In this document: positions 5,265 to 5,795 of the stretch, piece after piece
Layout: each line of letters starts with the position of its first letter
Numbering within the stretch: position 1 is the first letter of the stretch
Assembly: GCA_947624455.1 (NCBI GenBank)
Contig: CANQKL010000109.1
Coordinates: 1-5,795, forward strand
Direction of reading: 5' to 3'
Length of the DNA stretch: 5,795 bases
DNA from: an uncultured Clostridia bacterium
Lineage (GTDB): Bacteria; Bacillota; Clostridia; UMGS1883
Position numbers and translations under genes: made by a program
The notes under the pieces: generated by a model
What the model saw: only the letters and a program-made list of their open reading frames with translations
What the model was told of the DNA's origin: nothing
Databases searched by the model: none

Positions 5265-5795
5265 TCACTCCGAGGGAGCTTTTCCGTTTACAACATATAT
5301 CCCTAAGCAGACCAGCGCCAGCGCAGCCACGCTCCTCAGTCCCAAAGCCGCGGCGCTCTCGCCCAGCAGCCAGGCTGAAAGCAGCACCCCGCACACCGGA
5401 TTCATGAATCCGAAAACTGACACCCTTGAAACAGGATTATATTTCAGCAGCACCGACCACAGCGAATAGGCTCCGGCCGAAACAAAGGCTAAATACAGCA
5501 GCATACCCGCTCCGGCGGCGCTGAACGTTCCTATCCTGCCGCCAAAGGCCAGTCCCGCCGCTGTCATGATAAGTCCCCCGAAAATGAACTGCCAGCCGCT
5601 CAGCATGACCGGATCCGCCCGGCGGGAATAGCCCTTCATGATTATTGACGACACGGCGTACGCAAAGGTGGAAAAGAAAACGAAGCCCTCTCCCATCAGG
5701 CTTATTCCTCCGTTCAGCGTTCCGCCTCCAAAATTTATGATGACCACGCCCGCGAAGCCGATCACGCAGCCAATGAACTTGCGGACGGTGAGCCT
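5265..5795 (-). CDS. EamA/DMT-family transporter, C-terminal part (5' end outside window)
   Basis: This is a drug/metabolite transporter superfamily permease with EamA repeats; the substrate cannot be told from sequence. The frame stays open to the right edge of the window, where it reads RLTVRKFIGC before the GTG at 5763-5765, so that GTG is an internal valine and not the start. The 176 residues seen are roughly the last 60 percent of a usual 290-300-residue protein: the end of the first EamA repeat (GFAGVVIINFGGG) and all of the second. Family-typical motifs are AYAVSSIIMK, LLKYNPVSRVSVFGFMNPV and LLSAWLLGE, followed by a last helix (ALALVCLGIYVVNG). The stop is TGA at 5265-5267. It converges on the YczE-type gene and shares its terminator. 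No frameshift or missing segment is seen in the visible part. Confidence 0.92.
   Translation of the reverse strand, partial: RLTVRKFIGCVIGFAGVVIINFGGGTLNGGISLMGEGFVFFSTFAYAVSSIIMKGYSRRADPVMLSGWQFIFGGLIMTAAGLAFGGRIGTFSAAGAGMLLYLAFVSAGAYSLWSVLLKYNPVSRVSVFGFMNPVCGVLLSAWLLGESAAALGLRSVAALALVCLGIYVVNGKAPSE

Noticed and set aside
4948..5394. A 148-codon minus-strand frame across the YczE-type gene, the terminator and the EamA 3' end
   Set aside because: It crosses a strong terminator and overlaps two well-supported genes; its sequence is low-complexity and unrecognisable.

Overview
The window most resembles a low-to-mid GC anaerobic Firmicute, probably class Clostridia (Oscillospiraceae/Ruminococcaceae-like). 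This is inferred from protein style, strong AGGAG-type ribosome sites, AT-rich intergenic DNA against balanced-GC genes, and the mix of a PhoB/PhoR-type pair, a PhoU-tailed Na/Pi transporter, a YczE-type membrane protein and an EamA permease. No species can be named from the sequence alone.

Layout. Bases 126-4235 form one minus-strand operon, transcribed right to left: an OmpR/PhoB-family response regulator (3564-4235), a PhoR-like sensor kinase (1909-3567) whose ATG overlaps the regulator's stop as ATGA, and, about 30 bases further on, a Na+/phosphate cotransporter with a C-terminal PhoU-like domain (126-1877). Together they read as a self-contained phosphate sensing and uptake unit: kinase and regulator set transcription, the transporter brings in phosphate, and its PhoU-like tail may report uptake back to the kinase (inference). 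No pst genes or separate phoU are present in the window.

Bases 4236-4501 are a divergent regulatory region. Facing left is a promoter for the operon with a TACAAT -10, no good -35, and four TTTACA/TTGATA-like hexamers at exact 11-base spacing. These sit where PhoP binds in Bacillus-type Pho promoters, so the operon is probably autoregulated. Facing right is an extended -10 promoter overlapped by a perfect 14-base-arm palindrome, which looks like a repressor operator. A weak leftward promoter and a hairpin plus T9 tract also hint at a short leftward transcript.

On the right, a plus-strand YczE/YitT-type membrane protein (4502-5152) converges on the 3' end of an EamA/DMT transporter (minus strand, 5265 to the window edge, N-terminal half missing). 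The two share a strong bidirectional terminator at 5155-5200. No mobile elements, CRISPR, tRNA or rRNA were seen. The most interesting content is regulatory: the Pho-box-like array, the palindromic operator, and a 10-base word shared by both promoters.
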